Source of the DNA: Thermococcus henrietii
Lineage (GTDB): Archaea; Methanobacteriota_B; Thermococci; Thermococcales; Thermococcaceae
NCBI RefSeq assembly: GCF_900198835.1
Contig: NZ_LT900021.1
Location: 1,488,001-1,552,000, forward strand
Direction: 5' to 3'
Length of the DNA: 64,000 nt
Shown here: piece by piece, positions 1 through 7,671 of the stretch
How the letters are laid out: each line of letters opens with the position of its first letter
How positions within the stretch are numbered: position 1 is the first letter of the stretch
The notes under the pieces: generated by a model
What the model was told of the DNA's origin: nothing
The model's input: only the letters and a program-made list of their open reading frames with translations
Database searches by the model: none
Translations under genes and position numbers: made by a program

Positions 1-211
1 ACATTCCCGGACCGAGGGCGTCCCAGGAGAGGTCTATAATCGCATCGTTATGGCCAACCTTGATGAAGGGGTAAAATGTGCAGTATTCGGTGGGGGCGAG
101 AACCGAGTGAGGACCGCACAGGGACCCAATAGGAGTTGCATGCACTAAGCGTATCGCGGGGAGCATCAAAACGAACAGGAAAGCAACGGCGAGCTGGGAT
201 TTTGTTTCCAT
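1..211 (-). CDS. Secreted protein of unknown function, N-terminal part only
   Basis: A reading frame starts with ATG at 211 on the minus strand and stays open for 70 codons to the window edge. It begins METKSQ, followed by a hydrophobic stretch (LAVAFLFVLMLP) and a likely signal-peptidase site around the Val-His-Ala at residues 23-25, so the product should be exported. The visible mature part is cysteine-containing and has no domain I recognise. It is divergent from the FMN reductase gene. The function is unknown and the C-terminus lies outside the window. Confidence 0.55.
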   Translation of the reverse strand, partial: METKSQLAVAFLFVLMLPAIRLVHATPIGSLCGPHSVLAPTEYCTFYPFIKVGHNDAIIDLSWDALGPGM

Positions 212-315
212 CTGAACACCGTTTGAAGAATCGCGGGAGAACTTAAAGGGTTTCCCTCCCCATTTTTGCCCCATAAGGTCTTTAAACGCATAACGGTACT
301 CTTCTCGGTGTTGCT

Positions 316-861
316 ATGAAGGTTAAGATAGTCCTCGGAACGGGGAGAGAGGGCAGGGAAAGCGAGAGGGTTGCGAGGTATCTCCTCAGGAAAGCGAAGG
401 AGCGCTTTGAGACAGAGCTTATAGACGTTCGAGACTATAAACTCTGCCACACCCACCGCTGGAAGGTCCCGCCCGAGGTCGAGGACTACCGGCGGAAGAT
501 AATCGAGGCCGACGCCCTAATCATCGTTGCCCCAGAGTACAACGGCGGTTTTCCCGGGGAGCTGAAGATTCTGCTCGATACCCTCTTCGAGGAGTACGAG
601 GGGTTGCCAGTTGGAATCGTCACCGTTTCGAGCGTCACCGGTGGGGCGAGGCTCCTGCAGGAGTTAAAGCTCCTCGCGACGAACTACCGCATGCTACCCG
701 TCTCGTGGGTGCTCTTCTACAACGTGGGCGAGCTTTTCGAGGGAGACGAGCTGAAGGACGAGAAGCACCGCGAGAGGGTTGAGCGCTTCTTCGCGAGGCT
801 TGAAAAGTACGCAAAAGCTCTGAAGCCGATTAGGGACGAGGTCAGGAGGGAGCTGAGATGA
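316..861 (+). CDS. NADPH-dependent FMN reductase family flavoprotein
   Basis: The 181-residue protein has the flavodoxin-like fold of the NADPH-dependent FMN reductase family. Residues 1-12 form the first beta strand and phosphate loop (KIVLGTGREGRESE), and the motif APEYNGGFPGELK near residue 75 is the family's diagnostic flavin/substrate loop. It probably reduces free FMN or a quinone/azo-type acceptor with NAD(P)H in the cytoplasm. A TATA-like CTTTAAAC lies near 280-288 and GGTGTTGCT precedes the ATG. The last codons overlap the following membrane-protein gene by 4 bases (ATGA), so the two are translationally coupled. The exact electron acceptor cannot be told from sequence. Confidence 0.85.
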   Translation: MKVKIVLGTGREGRESERVARYLLRKAKERFETELIDVRDYKLCHTHRWKVPPEVEDYRRKIIEADALIIVAPEYNGGFPGELKILLDTLFEEYEGLPVGIVTVSSVTGGARLLQELKLLATNYRMLPVSWVLFYNVGELFEGDELKDEKHRERVERFFARLEKYAKALKPIRDEVRRELR

Positions 862-1589
862 GAATCTTTAGGGTTCCGAGGGAGCCCGGAGCTGGAGGAA
901 CGATAATCCTCGCCATGATTGGCGGCTTACTCCTCAGCGGTGCCGACCTGAGGGGCTGGCTAATCGGCCTCGCCGTCGCTCTGTTAACGTTCTTCACCTT
1001 CGACTACGCCTTCGACTCCTACCGCGCTTGGAAGCTCAGGGATATGGCCGTCGCGCTGGGGCTCAACGGTCTGGCGTATCTCCTCCCTGCTCTCTACTGG
1101 GGAACGGTCGATGAACTCGTCATTCCCCTCGCCATCGTCGGCGTCATCTTCGCCCTTCACTTCGCATTCTCCCGGGCGAAGGGCTGGAAGAACCCGGTAA
1201 CGTATGCGCTCGGCAATCTACTGCCGGCCGTCCCGGCCCTCTTCGCTCCGGCCGTAGCAGGTAAGCCCTTCACGGACAAGGTCCTCGTCTTCTGGTTCCT
1301 ACTGGCTTACTACGAGGCCATTGGAGCCGCTTATGTGGAAACGAAGCTCGCCTTCAGGAAGTTCCCGCGGAAGTACCCGCTGATAGCCTGGCTTCCCGCT
1401 TTCATCGTGGTTCTCTACAACCCCTACCTTGCAATAGCTCTCATCGAGCCAACAATTAGACTCTTGAGGAACCTGAAGGACACCACTTACGTGGCCAAGA
1501 TAGAGGACATCAAAAAGCTCGGCTGGAGCGTCTTCAGGAGCGTGATGCTTCTCTACCTCCTAACGCTGGCGATACTCTACCTGACGTGA
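858..1589 (+). CDS. Polytopic membrane protein, possibly YwiC-like
   Basis: This 243-residue protein has about six to seven hydrophobic segments spread over its whole length. The N-terminal VPREPGAGGTI weakly recalls the start of the YwiC-like family, but I would not assign a function. It overlaps the FMN reductase gene by 4 bases and its stop overlaps the start region of the following methyltransferase gene, so the three form an operon. The ATG at 858 overlaps the upstream stop as ATGA. Confidence is high that it is a gene and low for its family. Confidence 0.8.
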   Translation: MRIFRVPREPGAGGTIILAMIGGLLLSGADLRGWLIGLAVALLTFFTFDYAFDSYRAWKLRDMAVALGLNGLAYLLPALYWGTVDELVIPLAIVGVIFALHFAFSRAKGWKNPVTYALGNLLPAVPALFAPAVAGKPFTDKVLVFWFLLAYYEAIGAAYVETKLAFRKFPRKYPLIAWLPAFIVVLYNPYLAIALIEPTIRLLRNLKDTTYVAKIEDIKKLGWSVFRSVMLLYLLTLAILYLT

Positions 1590-2135
1590 TGGCCATGCCC
1601 TTCAATCCCGCCTTCGCGGACGCTCTCGACAACCCCGAGCGCAGGAGGACGCTTCCGGTAAAGGAGATACTGCGCTATCTACTGGTCCTGAAGATGGAGC
1701 GAAAGGTTGCCGTTGACGTTGGAGCGGGGACCGGCTACCTCACCGTCCCGCTCTCGTGGGTCTTTGAGAGGGTTTACGCGGTCGAAGCGAACCCGAAGAT
1801 GGCAGAGCTACTGCAGGGGAACATCGAGTGCAGGGGCATCGCGAACGTTGAGGTAATCCTCTCCGAGAAACCGCCCGAGCTTCCGGAGAGGCCAAACCTC
1901 GTTGCTTTTTTCCCTCTCGCTCCACGAGGTCGGTGACTGGCGGGGTTATTTGAGGTGGGCGTCGAGGGCGGACTACGTTCTCGTAATCGAGTGGTGCCCC
2001 GACTCGGAGCGCGGTCCGCCGAGGGAGGAGAAGATTCCGCGAGAGGAGCTGATTGAGCTTGATGGCTTTGAGGTCGTTCTCTCGAGGGTGCGGTTTCCCT
2101 ACTACCTCGTGATTCTGAGGCCGGTGCAAGAATAG
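1586..2135 (+). pseudogene. SAM-dependent methyltransferase interrupted by a frameshift
   Basis: The first half (from GTG 1586, or ATG 1589/1595) carries the class I methyltransferase motif I, VAVDVGAGTGYLTVPLS, followed by the acidic motif II VYAVEANPKM. Translation in this frame ends early at 1936. The rest of the domain (LHEVGDWRGYLRW to the stop at 2135) lies in another frame. The two halves meet at a run of six T at 1906-1911: removing one T rejoins them as PNLVAFSLSLHEVGDW, the usual motif IV region. So this is a real single-base frameshift, a sequencing error in a homopolymer, or a slippery site. The restored protein would be about 182 residues, with unknown methyl acceptor. Confidence 0.8.
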
Positions 2136-2169
2136 TTCCGAAAACCAAAGCTCCCCCTTCTCGCGTGAA

Positions 2170-2207
2170 AACCTTTTTATTCGGAAAACCGAACTAAAAT
2201 CGGTGAT
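2170..2207 (+). promoter_or_regulatory. Promoter, palindrome and ribosome site of the diiron flavoprotein gene
   Basis: A TATA-like CCTTTTTATT at 2172-2180 is followed at once by a perfect dyad, TTCGG-AAAA-CCGAA, at 2180-2193, where a repressor could block transcription start. GGTGAT at 2202-2207 is the ribosome site and sits four bases before the ATG at 2212. No regulator is identified. Confidence 0.5.
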
Positions 2208-2211
2208 AGTC

Positions 2212-3441
2212 ATGGTGAAGGCCAGAGTTGAGAAGCTCTGCACCGACCCGGAGCTCTACATCATCAGGATTGACGATGATGAGATTAAGTACTTCGAGGC
2301 AACCTGGTACATCCCCGAGGGGATAACCTACAACGCCTATCTGATGAAGCTGAAGGACGCGGTTGTGCTCTTCGACACGACCAAGGCGGACTACGCCGAC
2401 CTGTTCCTCGAAAAGCTGAAGGAACTCGTGAATCCGGAGGAGATAACGCACATCATCGTCCACCACACCGAGCCGGACCACAGCGGGGCACTGCCAAAAG
2501 TTCTCAAGGCCAACAACTATAAAGCCCAGGTCATCGGAACGGCCTTCGCGAGGAACCTGCTCGAGGGCTTCTACGGAAAAGACGTCGTCAAGAACTTCAA
2601 GGTCGTTAAGGACGGCGAGGAGATGAGCATCGGCGGAAAGACCTTCCGCTTCATCACCGTCCCCTGGCTCCACTGGCCGGACACGATGATAACCTACGTC
2701 GTCGAGGACAAGCTGATATTCAGCTGTGACGCCGGCGGTGGCTACTCGATTCCCGAAACCATAGACGACAGCGACGAGGAGGTCGTTCAGCGCTATCTGC
2801 CTTACGTCACCAAGTACATCGTCACCGTCATCGGCCACTACCACAAGTACATCGTCCAGAACCTCAAGAAGCTCAAGAACCTCGGAATCGTTGACGATGC
2901 CAGGATGATTCTACCCGGGCACGGAATAGCGTGGTGCCACAATCCGAAGAGAATCTTCGAGTTCTACGAGCGCGTCGGGGCCGGCGTTCCCGAGAAGGAC
3001 AAGGTTCTCGTCGTCTACGACTCGATGTACGGCTTCGTCGAGCGGAGAATGGAGATAGTGCTCGACGAGCTTAAGAAGCTCGGAAAGAAGCCGGTAGTTT
3101 ACCGCTTCACCGACAGGGAGGCTCCCGCCGTCAGCGACATCCTCGGCGAGGTTCCGAGCGCGGAAGCCATCGTAATCGGTGCATCGACCTTTGAGGCTGA
3201 GATACACCCGCGCATACGCTATACGCTCTTCGAGATGCTCGACAAGGCCAACTACGAGAAGCCCGTCCTAATCGTCGGAGCGTACGGCTGGGGCGGAGTT
3301 GCAGGAAGGAAGATAGAGACGCTGATAACGAGGAGCAAGTTCGACCACGTAGCTACCGTCGAGAGCAAGGGAATGCCGACCGAGGAGGACGAGGCCAAAC
3401 TGAGGGAAGCCGTCAGGAAGCTCGTCGAGTGGGCCTCTTGA
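2212..3441 (+). CDS. fprA: A-type flavoprotein (diiron flavoprotein, FprA family)
   Basis: The 409-residue protein has a metallo-beta-lactamase-like diiron domain (about residues 30-250) and a C-terminal flavodoxin domain (about 260-405, starting VLVVYDSMYGFVE). The iron ligands are visible: H85-x-E87-x-D89-H90, then His in PWLHWPD, Asp in SCDAGGG, and His in VIGHYH. A-type flavoproteins reduce O2 to water, or NO to N2O, using electrons from rubredoxin or F420H2. The location beside rubrerythrin, rubredoxin and superoxide reductase supports a role in oxygen defence. I chose ATG 2212 because GGTGAT lies just upstream; a GTG at 2203 is part of that site. Confidence 0.92.
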   Translation: MVKARVEKLCTDPELYIIRIDDDEIKYFEATWYIPEGITYNAYLMKLKDAVVLFDTTKADYADLFLEKLKELVNPEEITHIIVHHTEPDHSGALPKVLKANNYKAQVIGTAFARNLLEGFYGKDVVKNFKVVKDGEEMSIGGKTFRFITVPWLHWPDTMITYVVEDKLIFSCDAGGGYSIPETIDDSDEEVVQRYLPYVTKYIVTVIGHYHKYIVQNLKKLKNLGIVDDARMILPGHGIAWCHNPKRIFEFYERVGAGVPEKDKVLVVYDSMYGFVERRMEIVLDELKKLGKKPVVYRFTDREAPAVSDILGEVPSAEAIVIGASTFEAEIHPRIRYTLFEMLDKANYEKPVLIVGAYGWGGVAGRKIETLITRSKFDHVATVESKGMPTEEDEAKLREAVRKLVEWAS

Positions 3442-3532
3442 GCCCCTTCCACCATTATTTCATCTTTCTTGTTCAAGTCCCTCTTCCCCCTGGAATCCCT
3501 GCAAACTTTGTTCGGCTTTTGGAACTTCCGGT

Positions 3533-3576
3533 TCGAAAAGTGTTATATACTTTCACTTCCATCTCAGTACGGTGTT
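3533..3576 (+). promoter_or_regulatory. Rubrerythrin promoter
   Basis: A BRE-like CGAAAAGTG at about 3535-3543 is followed by the TATA element GTTATATAC at 3541-3549, and GGTG at 3571-3574 is the ribosome site for the ATG at 3581. The gene therefore has its own promoter and is not simply read from fprA. Confidence 0.6.
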
Positions 3577-3580
3577 TTCC

Positions 3581-4096
3581 ATGCCCGTTGAGAGAGCTAT
3601 GACTAAGAAGTTTTTGGAGGACGCCTTCGCAGGCGAGAGCATGGCCCACATGAAGTACCTGATTTTTGCCGAGCAGGCCGAGAAGGAGGGCTTTCCGAAG
3701 GTTGCCAAGCTTTTTAGAGCGATAGCCTACGCGGAGTTCGTCCACGCGAAGAACCACTTCATAGCTTTGGGCAAGCTCGGAAAGACCGAGGAGAACCTGA
3801 AGGAGGCCATAGCGGGCGAGACCTTTGAGGTCGAGGAGATGTACCCCGTTTACAAGAACGCCGCCGAGTTCCAAGGTGAGAATGAGGCCGTCAGGAGCAC
3901 ACACTACGCCCTTGAGGCCGAGAAGCTCCACGCCGAGCTTTACGAGAAGGCCAAGGAGACGGTTGCGAAGGGCGAGGACATCGAGGTTAAGAAGGTCTAT
4001 ATCTGCCCGGTTTGCGGGTACACGGCGGTCGACGAGGCCCCGGAGCGCTGTCCCGTGTGCGGTCTGCCGGGCGAAAAGTTCGTGGTCTTTGAGTGA
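3581..4096 (+). CDS. rbr: Rubrerythrin
   Basis: The 171-residue protein has an N-terminal four-helix ferritin-like domain with two Glu/His-rich motifs (FAGESMAHMKY and EAEKLHAELY) that bind a diiron centre. It ends in a rubredoxin-like domain with CPVCGY and CPVCG supplying the FeS4 site. Rubrerythrin reduces hydrogen peroxide with electrons passed through rubredoxin. It sits between fprA and the rubredoxin/SOR pair. ATG 3581 is preferred to the GTG at 3572 because GGTG belongs to the ribosome site and the MPVERAMTKKFLEDAFAGES start is usual for the family. Confidence 0.95.
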   Translation: MPVERAMTKKFLEDAFAGESMAHMKYLIFAEQAEKEGFPKVAKLFRAIAYAEFVHAKNHFIALGKLGKTEENLKEAIAGETFEVEEMYPVYKNAAEFQGENEAVRSTHYALEAEKLHAELYEKAKETVAKGEDIEVKKVYICPVCGYTAVDEAPERCPVCGLPGEKFVVFE

Positions 4097-4118
4097 TTCC
4101 TCCGCTTTTCCATTTCAC

Positions 4119-4143
4119 AGGTTTGAACCACAAACCTTATAAG
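4119..4143 (+). promoter_or_regulatory. Dyad plus TATA box of the rubredoxin-SOR operon
   Basis: A perfect 7-bp inverted repeat, AGGTTTG-N5-CAAACCT, spans 4119-4137 in the BRE position and abuts the TATA element CCTTATAAGG (4135-4144). A protein bound here would compete with TFB/TBP, so this is a good operator candidate. The regulator is not known from this window. Confidence 0.55.
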
Positions 4144-4175
4144 GCCGAAGTGCCAACAGTAGAATGGTGAAAGAA

Positions 4176-4337
4176 GTGGCAAAGTGGAGATGCATAATCT
4201 GTGGATACATCTACGATGAGGACGAGGGCGACCCGGACAACGGGATAGAGCCCGGAACCAAGTTTGAAGACCTTCCCGAGGATTGGGTCTGCCCGCTCTG
4301 CGGTGCGCCCAAGGACCAGTTTGAAAAGATAGAGTGA
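4176..4337 (+). CDS. rub: Rubredoxin
   Basis: This 53-residue protein is too short for many gene finders. It has the two rubredoxin knuckles CIICGY and CPLCGA that bind one iron through four cysteines, and the conserved aromatic/acidic core ([20 protein letters not shown]). Rubredoxin carries electrons to superoxide reductase, rubrerythrin and A-type flavoprotein, all encoded alongside it. I chose GTG 4176, giving VAKWRC at the N-terminus as in Pyrococcus rubredoxin (MAKW), with GGTGA at 4166-4170 as ribosome site. An in-frame ATG at 4164 would add four residues. Superoxide reductase follows after 10 bases. Confidence 0.93.
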   Translation: MAKWRCIICGYIYDEDEGDPDNGIEPGTKFEDLPEDWVCPLCGAPKDQFEKIE

Positions 4338-4347
4338 GGTGGTTGAG

Positions 4348-4695
4348 ATGCTGAGCGAAACGGTAAAGAGTGGAGACTGGAAGGGGGAGAAGCACGTCCC
4401 CGTTATAGAGTACGAGAAGGAGGGCGACCTCGTCAGGGTCGAGGTCAGCGTTGGCAAGGAGATACCGCACCCGAACACCCCGGAGCACCACATAGCGTGG
4501 ATTGAGCTCTACTTCCACCCCGAGGGGGAGAACTTCCCGATTCTCGTCGGCAGGGTTGCCTTCACCAACCACAGCGACCCGCTGACCGAGCCGAGGGCGG
4601 TCTTCTTCTTCAGGACGAGCAAGAAGGGCAAGCTCTACGCGCTCAGCTACTGCAACCTGCACGGCCTCTGGGAGAACGAGGTCGCGCTCGAGTGA
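4348..4695 (+). CDS. sor: Superoxide reductase (neelaredoxin type)
   Basis: The 115-residue protein reduces superoxide to hydrogen peroxide without making O2. The active-site ligands are visible: E14, H16, H41, H47, then C102 and H105 in YCNLHG. With ATG 4348 these positions match those of the Pyrococcus furiosus enzyme at E14/H16/H41/H47, which supports this start over GTG 4339. GAGGTGG lies upstream. It lacks the N-terminal desulforedoxin domain, so it is the 1-Fe type. It is co-transcribed with rubredoxin, its electron donor, and the peroxide would be removed by the adjacent rubrerythrin. Confidence 0.95.
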   Translation: MLSETVKSGDWKGEKHVPVIEYEKEGDLVRVEVSVGKEIPHPNTPEHHIAWIELYFHPEGENFPILVGRVAFTNHSDPLTEPRAVFFFRTSKKGKLYALSYCNLHGLWENEVALE

Positions 4696-4708
4696 GCTTT
4701 CTTTTTCC
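4696..4708 (+). terminator. T-rich terminator after SOR
   Basis: The stop codon of the SOR gene is followed directly by GCTTTCTTTTTCC, a pyrimidine/T-rich stretch of the kind that ends archaeal transcripts. The next gene is convergent. Confidence 0.45.
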
Positions 4709-4722
4709 GCCCCACCCCCGTT

Positions 4723-5691
4723 TTATTTGGAGAGTCTGAACGTTACGGCGGTCCAGTTTTCAACGGTTCTGGCCTCAATCCCGTTCAAGTCCCGGGAGTA
4801 TTCAACGCCCGTTCTGCAGACCGAGACAGTTACGTTCTCCGGCATTTTCTTGAGCTCAAGGTGGTACCGTATCACCGCGTCGCCGGGCAGGAACAGAAGG
4901 GATTGAAACGGACCCCAGAAGACCATAAAGTCGTAGTTCTGCCCTACCGCCCGGCCGTCAACGTACGCCCTAACCCCGCAGGAGTCTTTGGGAACGGCAA
5001 TTAGAACGTCCACGGCCACGAGGGAACCCGAGTTCTTCCAGTACAGCGCAACCCCATCGGACCGGGCCGAATGACTGTACGACTCAAATGGGACGTGGAA
5101 GAGAACCGGCGAGAGGATAAGAGAAGCCGTGAAAATCGCGATGGCCTTCTTCGGCGAGAAGTTGATGGGAACGTTGGTCTTCGCGGTCAGGGGTAGCTTC
5201 CAGTAGGAATAGGCCTCGACGAAGCGAGCGATGGCCATCAAAACGACGCCAATTAGAACGGGAAAGAGGAGGGCGCCGATGAGGTAGATGTTTCCCGCGA
5301 GGTTGAAGTTCAGCTCCCCGGTGGACTCTGCGAACAGGCCCATTCTCACCCGGTACACAAGAGCGTTCGCCACGAGAACCGGATAAGCCGGCGCGAGGGA
5401 GTTAACGAGTTTGTAAAAGCCCCAGGAAGGAGTGAGAAGGACCCACCTGGAGCTCAAGGTTAAGAGATAAAGTGCGACAGCGAAAAGCCCCATCTCGACC
5501 GCGAAGAGCTTGAGTGGCATTGAGTCAACGTCGACGTTCCACAGGTAGAGGCCGAGCAGGTAAACCACGAGGCCGAGACCCGTGGCGATGAGAGAAAACG
5601 AGCCGAAGAGCGGCGCGAGGATGAAAAGCAGACTTCCCGAGAGAAGGTATTTCCTCCCACTTATGGGAACAAACCTTTCTTCAACCGCCAC
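4723..5691 (-). CDS. Membrane protein of unknown function, DUF996-like N-terminus
   Basis: The protein of about 322 residues has six to seven hydrophobic helices. The N-terminal part (GRKYLLSGSLLFILAPLFG, then a VVYLLGLYLW segment) resembles DUF996 membrane proteins. After a last helix (AIAIFTASLILSPVLF, about residue 190) comes an extracytoplasmic-looking domain of about 120 residues rich in beta-prone sequence, with single cysteines. I prefer GTG 5691, which has GGGGAT upstream; the frame is open to GTG 5724. It is convergent with the SOR operon and divergent from the next membrane protein. No function can be given. Confidence 0.7.
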   Translation of the reverse strand: MAVEERFVPISGRKYLLSGSLLFILAPLFGSFSLIATGLGLVVYLLGLYLWNVDVDSMPLKLFAVEMGLFAVALYLLTLSSRWVLLTPSWGFYKLVNSLAPAYPVLVANALVYRVRMGLFAESTGELNFNLAGNIYLIGALLFPVLIGVVLMAIARFVEAYSYWKLPLTAKTNVPINFSPKKAIAIFTASLILSPVLFHVPFESYSHSARSDGVALYWKNSGSLVAVDVLIAVPKDSCGVRAYVDGRAVGQNYDFMVFWGPFQSLLFLPGDAVIRYHLELKKMPENVTVSVCRTGVEYSRDLNGIEARTVENWTAVTFRLSK

Positions 5692-5767
5692 TCTTATCCC
5701 CAACAAAACTACTTGTCTTAACACTTAAGGTTTTGGGCAAGGTTTAAAGGGCGAGTACCGTAGTTTC

Positions 5768-6373
5768 ATGTGGTTGAGAGTTATGGATTCGTACTCTCTT
5801 GTAATGTCCGTTGACGGTCCGCTCGTCCTGGTCGGGGTCTTTCTCACGTGGCACCTGACGAGGCTCGTCGAGCGAAACCGGCTCGGAAAGGAGAAACTGT
5901 CCAGATTAATCCTCGCGGGAGGATTACTAACCGCCTTCGGCTTCACAGGTTACCTCGCCGGCTTCAACCTTGGAGTGCTGGTCATAATCGGCCCGGCCAT
6001 CATCGCCTATGCCCTCTCAATGAGCGGACTCGTCGGGGCAAAGCTCGAAATGCTGGTTCAAATCGGTTTGATAGTCCTCTCAATACCAATCAGCGAAGAT
6101 CCCAAAACATATACAATTCTGATGTTCTCGGACGTTTCACTGCTCCTGCTCATGGATGCAGTGGCCTTCTACTCGAACTCGCCGAAGAAACCTGCCTCAA
6201 TGGCCCGCCTGTCCGCATGGCTTCTCGTGGCCTTCACGGTGGTGAACGCGATTTACTACCGCTCCCTGCCGGCGCTCCTGCTCTACACGGCTTCCGTGTC
6301 GCTGTGGATAACCTCTCTGCTCCTCTCGTATCCCTCGGCTAGAGTTCTCAACTCTGCCCAGGAAGGCTTATAA
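5768..6373 (+). CDS. Polytopic membrane protein of unknown function
   Basis: The 201-residue protein has about six transmembrane segments, with a basic loop RLVERNRLGKEKLSRL after the first. TATA-like GGTTTAAAGG at 5737-5746 lies about 22 bases before ATG 5768, so a leaderless transcript is likely; an alternative ATG at 5783 has a weak GGTTGAG site. No family was recognised. It is divergent from another membrane-protein gene and followed by two small DUF59-type genes. Confidence 0.7.
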   Translation: MWLRVMDSYSLVMSVDGPLVLVGVFLTWHLTRLVERNRLGKEKLSRLILAGGLLTAFGFTGYLAGFNLGVLVIIGPAIIAYALSMSGLVGAKLEMLVQIGLIVLSIPISEDPKTYTILMFSDVSLLLLMDAVAFYSNSPKKPASMARLSAWLLVAFTVVNAIYYRSLPALLLYTASVSLWITSLLLSYPSARVLNSAQEGL

Positions 6374-6405
6374 CTGACCAGTCGAAGTGGGAATCGGTGA
6401 GGGAA

Positions 6406-6765
6406 ATGAAGGTTTACAGTCCGGATAGGGAGTGGCCCGAGCCATACAGGGCCGTGATTGAGGAGCTGAAGAAAATAACCGACCCGGTTACCGGTGGTGA
6501 CATCCTCGATTCCGGGGTTGTGGCGGGCCTTGAGGTCACGGACGACACGCTCAAAATCTGGCTTCGCTTTGAGAGCCACGCCGAGTACAACATAATAGGC
6601 GAGAGCCCCATAGCCTACTCCAAGATAATCGGCGATATAATGGAGCGCTTTGCCCTCGTTAAGTTCGACAACGTCTACGTCTACGACCTCGGCAACCACG
6701 TTGTTGGAAAGTTCGAGAACAGGAAGGGTTACAGGCCTGAAGACCTCTCCGAGGAGAAGGTTTGA
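6406..6765 (+). CDS. Small DUF59/MIP18-like protein, divergent
   Basis: This 119-residue protein carries a segment I(T)DPVTGGDILDSGVVAGL that resembles the 'D-P-E-x-x-x-I-x-x-x-G-L-V' signature of DUF59/MIP18 proteins, which help load iron-sulfur clusters. It lacks the catalytic-type Cys. It ends one base before the next gene, a clearer DUF59 protein, so both likely act together. ATG 6406 is preceded by GGTGAGG at 6396-6402; GTG 6397 is part of that site. The assignment to the family is by motif shape only. Confidence 0.7.
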   Translation: MKVYSPDREWPEPYRAVIEELKKITDPVTGGDILDSGVVAGLEVTDDTLKIWLRFESHAEYNIIGESPIAYSKIIGDIMERFALVKFDNVYVYDLGNHVVGKFENRKGYRPEDLSEEKV

Positions 6766-7116
6766 ATGCCCCTCCTGAACTTTTTAAGGCCCAAAAAGAG
6801 GCCGGAGCCGGGTCCGAGGAAGGACCTTCCCGGGGAAGTCAAGCGTGTTGTGAAGCTACTTGAAAGGGTTAGGGATCCGGAAACGGACTTAAACATCGTC
6901 GAGGAGGGCCTCGTCTACGGCCTCACCGTTGAAGGTGAGCGCGTCGAGGTCTTTCTCCTCATGGCCCGCTCCACGCCGGAGTGCCACGCCTGCCAGATGC
7001 TGGCGATAAACATCCAGAGGAGGATACTGGACGAGATAGTTTCGATTCTTAAAACGGAAGGATTTAATACCGTGAAGGTGTATAACGAACTCGGACTGCT
7101 TTTAGCGGAGGGATGA
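6766..7116 (+). CDS. DUF59/MIP18-family iron-sulfur assembly protein
   Basis: The 116-residue protein has a basic, proline-rich N-terminus and the DUF59 signature VRDPETDLNIVEEGLVYGL at about residues 35-54, followed by a Cys-x-x-Cys in ARSTPECHACQM. DUF59 (SufT/MIP18-like) proteins take part in Fe-S cluster delivery to target enzymes. The start codon directly follows the stop of the upstream paralogue-like gene, and a ferritin-like gene follows after 3 bases, so this is one operon handling iron. Confidence 0.8.
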   Translation: MPLLNFLRPKKRPEPGPRKDLPGEVKRVVKLLERVRDPETDLNIVEEGLVYGLTVEGERVEVFLLMARSTPECHACQMLAINIQRRILDEIVSILKTEGFNTVKVYNELGLLLAEG

Positions 7117-7119
7117 TGT

Positions 7120-7641
7120 ATGATAACTGAACTCGACGAGGGGCTTCCCCTCGAACGGATTAAGGACTTCTCGCTTGAGGAGCTCCTCGGAATGGCCATA
7201 AAGGCCGAAATCGGCGCGAGGGAGTTCTACGAGAGCTTGGCCGAGAGGGTTGAGATAGGGGAGCTAAAGGAGAAGGTGAGCTGGCTCGCCGGCGAGGAGA
7301 AGAAGCACGAGGAACTGCTGAGGAAGATTTACGCTGACTTCCTCCCCGGAAAAGAAGTGGTCTTTCCGAAGGAGCACATAGGACCGGAGCTCCAGCCCGT
7401 TGCCAGGAAGCTTGATAAAGTGGAAGACGTAATCGACCTAATCAGGTGGGCGATGAAGGCCGAGGAGATAGCGGCTAAGTTCTACGCCGAGCTTGAGAAC
7501 ATGGTTGAGGACGAGAGGAAGAAGAGGCTAATGCGCTACCTCAGCGACATGGAGTGGGGACATTACTACAACCTTAAAGCTGAATACGAGCTCCTCCCCG
7601 ATTGGGCGATGTACGACCAGATGATGCACGTCGGGCCTTAA
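7120..7641 (+). CDS. Ferritin-like (rubrerythrin-domain) diiron protein
   Basis: The 173-residue protein repeats the ferritin-like helix pattern: EIGAREFYESLAE with EEKKHEELLRK in the first half, and KAEEIAAKFYAEL with an Asp/Glu-His helix (MEWGHYYNLKAEYE) in the second. These supply carboxylate and His ligands for a diiron site. No rubredoxin domain is present. It probably stores or oxidises iron or removes peroxide. It is the last gene of the DUF59 operon, is preceded by GGAGGGAT, and is convergent with two more ferritin-like genes. Confidence 0.85.
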   Translation: MITELDEGLPLERIKDFSLEELLGMAIKAEIGAREFYESLAERVEIGELKEKVSWLAGEEKKHEELLRKIYADFLPGKEVVFPKEHIGPELQPVARKLDKVEDVIDLIRWAMKAEEIAAKFYAELENMVEDERKKRLMRYLSDMEWGHYYNLKAEYELLPDWAMYDQMMHVGP

Positions 7642-7671
7642 TGCGAGCTAAAATGGTAGAAAGGAGCGAAG

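Noticed and set aside
2194-2844. Long minus-strand frame opposite fprA (and many similar antisense frames)
   Set aside because: These are shadows caused by high-GC codon structure; the plus-strand products have complete family motifs.
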